Positions 63,641 through 64,000 of a DNA stretch of 64,000 nucleotides are shown in pieces. The position numbers and the translations under genes are program-made. Source of the stretch: Piezodorus guildinii (taxonomy: Eukaryota; Arthropoda; Insecta; Hemiptera; Pentatomidae). The first letter of the stretch is position 1. Every line of letters begins with the position of its first letter. Below the pieces are notes generated by a model that was given only the letters and a program-made list of their open reading frames with translations, had not been told where the DNA came from and made no database searches. The stretch spans positions 91,309,169-91,373,168 of the forward strand of contig CM041292.1 of the NCBI GenBank assembly GCA_023052935.1, read 5' to 3'.

Positions 63641-64000
63641 CACCCGAAATGTTACAGTAACTGTTTCATCAAAATCGGCGTACCTAAAGAGAGACTTTAT
63701 ACTATGCATTTGGACCTTTTAACGATTTTCACAAAAAGGGTTATAACGATTCCGATCAAACTCGCTATATCGATGGAAAATACAATGGGCTTTCACATGA
63801 TGTAGGCATTACTCTGATTGAAATAGTGACAGGACCTAAATAGCGATATTTAATTTTCTTTTCCTCTTAAGTGCCTTTAATTTTTTAGATTAAAAAAAAA
63901 ATAACCATTTCAGCTTGTTAGATTTGATAAAAAAAAAAAAGTCTAAAGTTATAGAAGTTGAACGAATTTTATATCAATTAAAGGAGAAAGGAGAAAAAAA

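Noticed and set aside
63467..63722. Overlapping frames on both strands
   Set aside because: They coincide with a copy of dispersed repeat family A, whose other copies do not keep the frame.

Overview
The window is AT-rich metazoan nuclear DNA with long introns, consensus splice sites, dinucleotide microsatellites, homopolymer A/T runs and many decayed transposons. The two recognisable host genes and the repeat content fit an arthropod. Species cannot be settled from the sequence; an AT-rich crustacean or insect genome is an inference. Only two host genes are supported, both partial. At the left, on the + strand, are the last two coding exons of an LRRC58-like leucine-rich-repeat protein (3370-3559 and 5144-5325), with a 3' UTR and a poly(A) signal near 6626. 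On the - strand, seven coding exons of glycogen synthase kinase 3 (shaggy/GSK3) run from 43843 down to 14218. They encode the kinase domain from just before the glycine-rich loop to the C-terminal tail. The N-terminal exon(s) were not found and probably lie beyond 64000. The two genes are convergent, with their 3' ends separated by about 7-8 kb of repeats.

Layout: 1-3370 is repeat-rich, with Tc1-like and LINE remnants and a dispersed repeat. 3370-6640 is the 3' end of LRRC58. 6640-14200 is the intergenic part, with two tRNA-derived SINEs, a tandem hairpin array, a miRNA-like inverted repeat and a GC-elevated island. 14218-43843 holds the GSK3 exons, whose introns (1.1-9.5 kb) carry SINEs, mariner, hAT-like and LINE pieces. 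43844-64000 is probably the 5' intron or upstream region of GSK3. It has two elements with inverted termini, a long two-part hairpin at 47650-47777, a 78-A run, and a piggyBac-like element with TTAA ends into which a SINE has inserted.

Both genes look functional where visible: frames close exactly across every junction and the GSK3 catalytic motifs are intact. LRRC58 family proteins are LRR proteins and GSK3 is a Ser/Thr kinase of Wnt, insulin and developmental signalling. Nothing in the sequence ties the two together beyond their being neighbours. No operon, CRISPR, phage or defence system is present. The most unusual items are the hairpin at 47650-47777, a LINE fragment between two roughly 225-bp direct repeats, a GC-AG intron in GSK3, a GSK3 stop codon that overlaps a consensus splice donor, and the nested SINE-in-piggyBac insertion.
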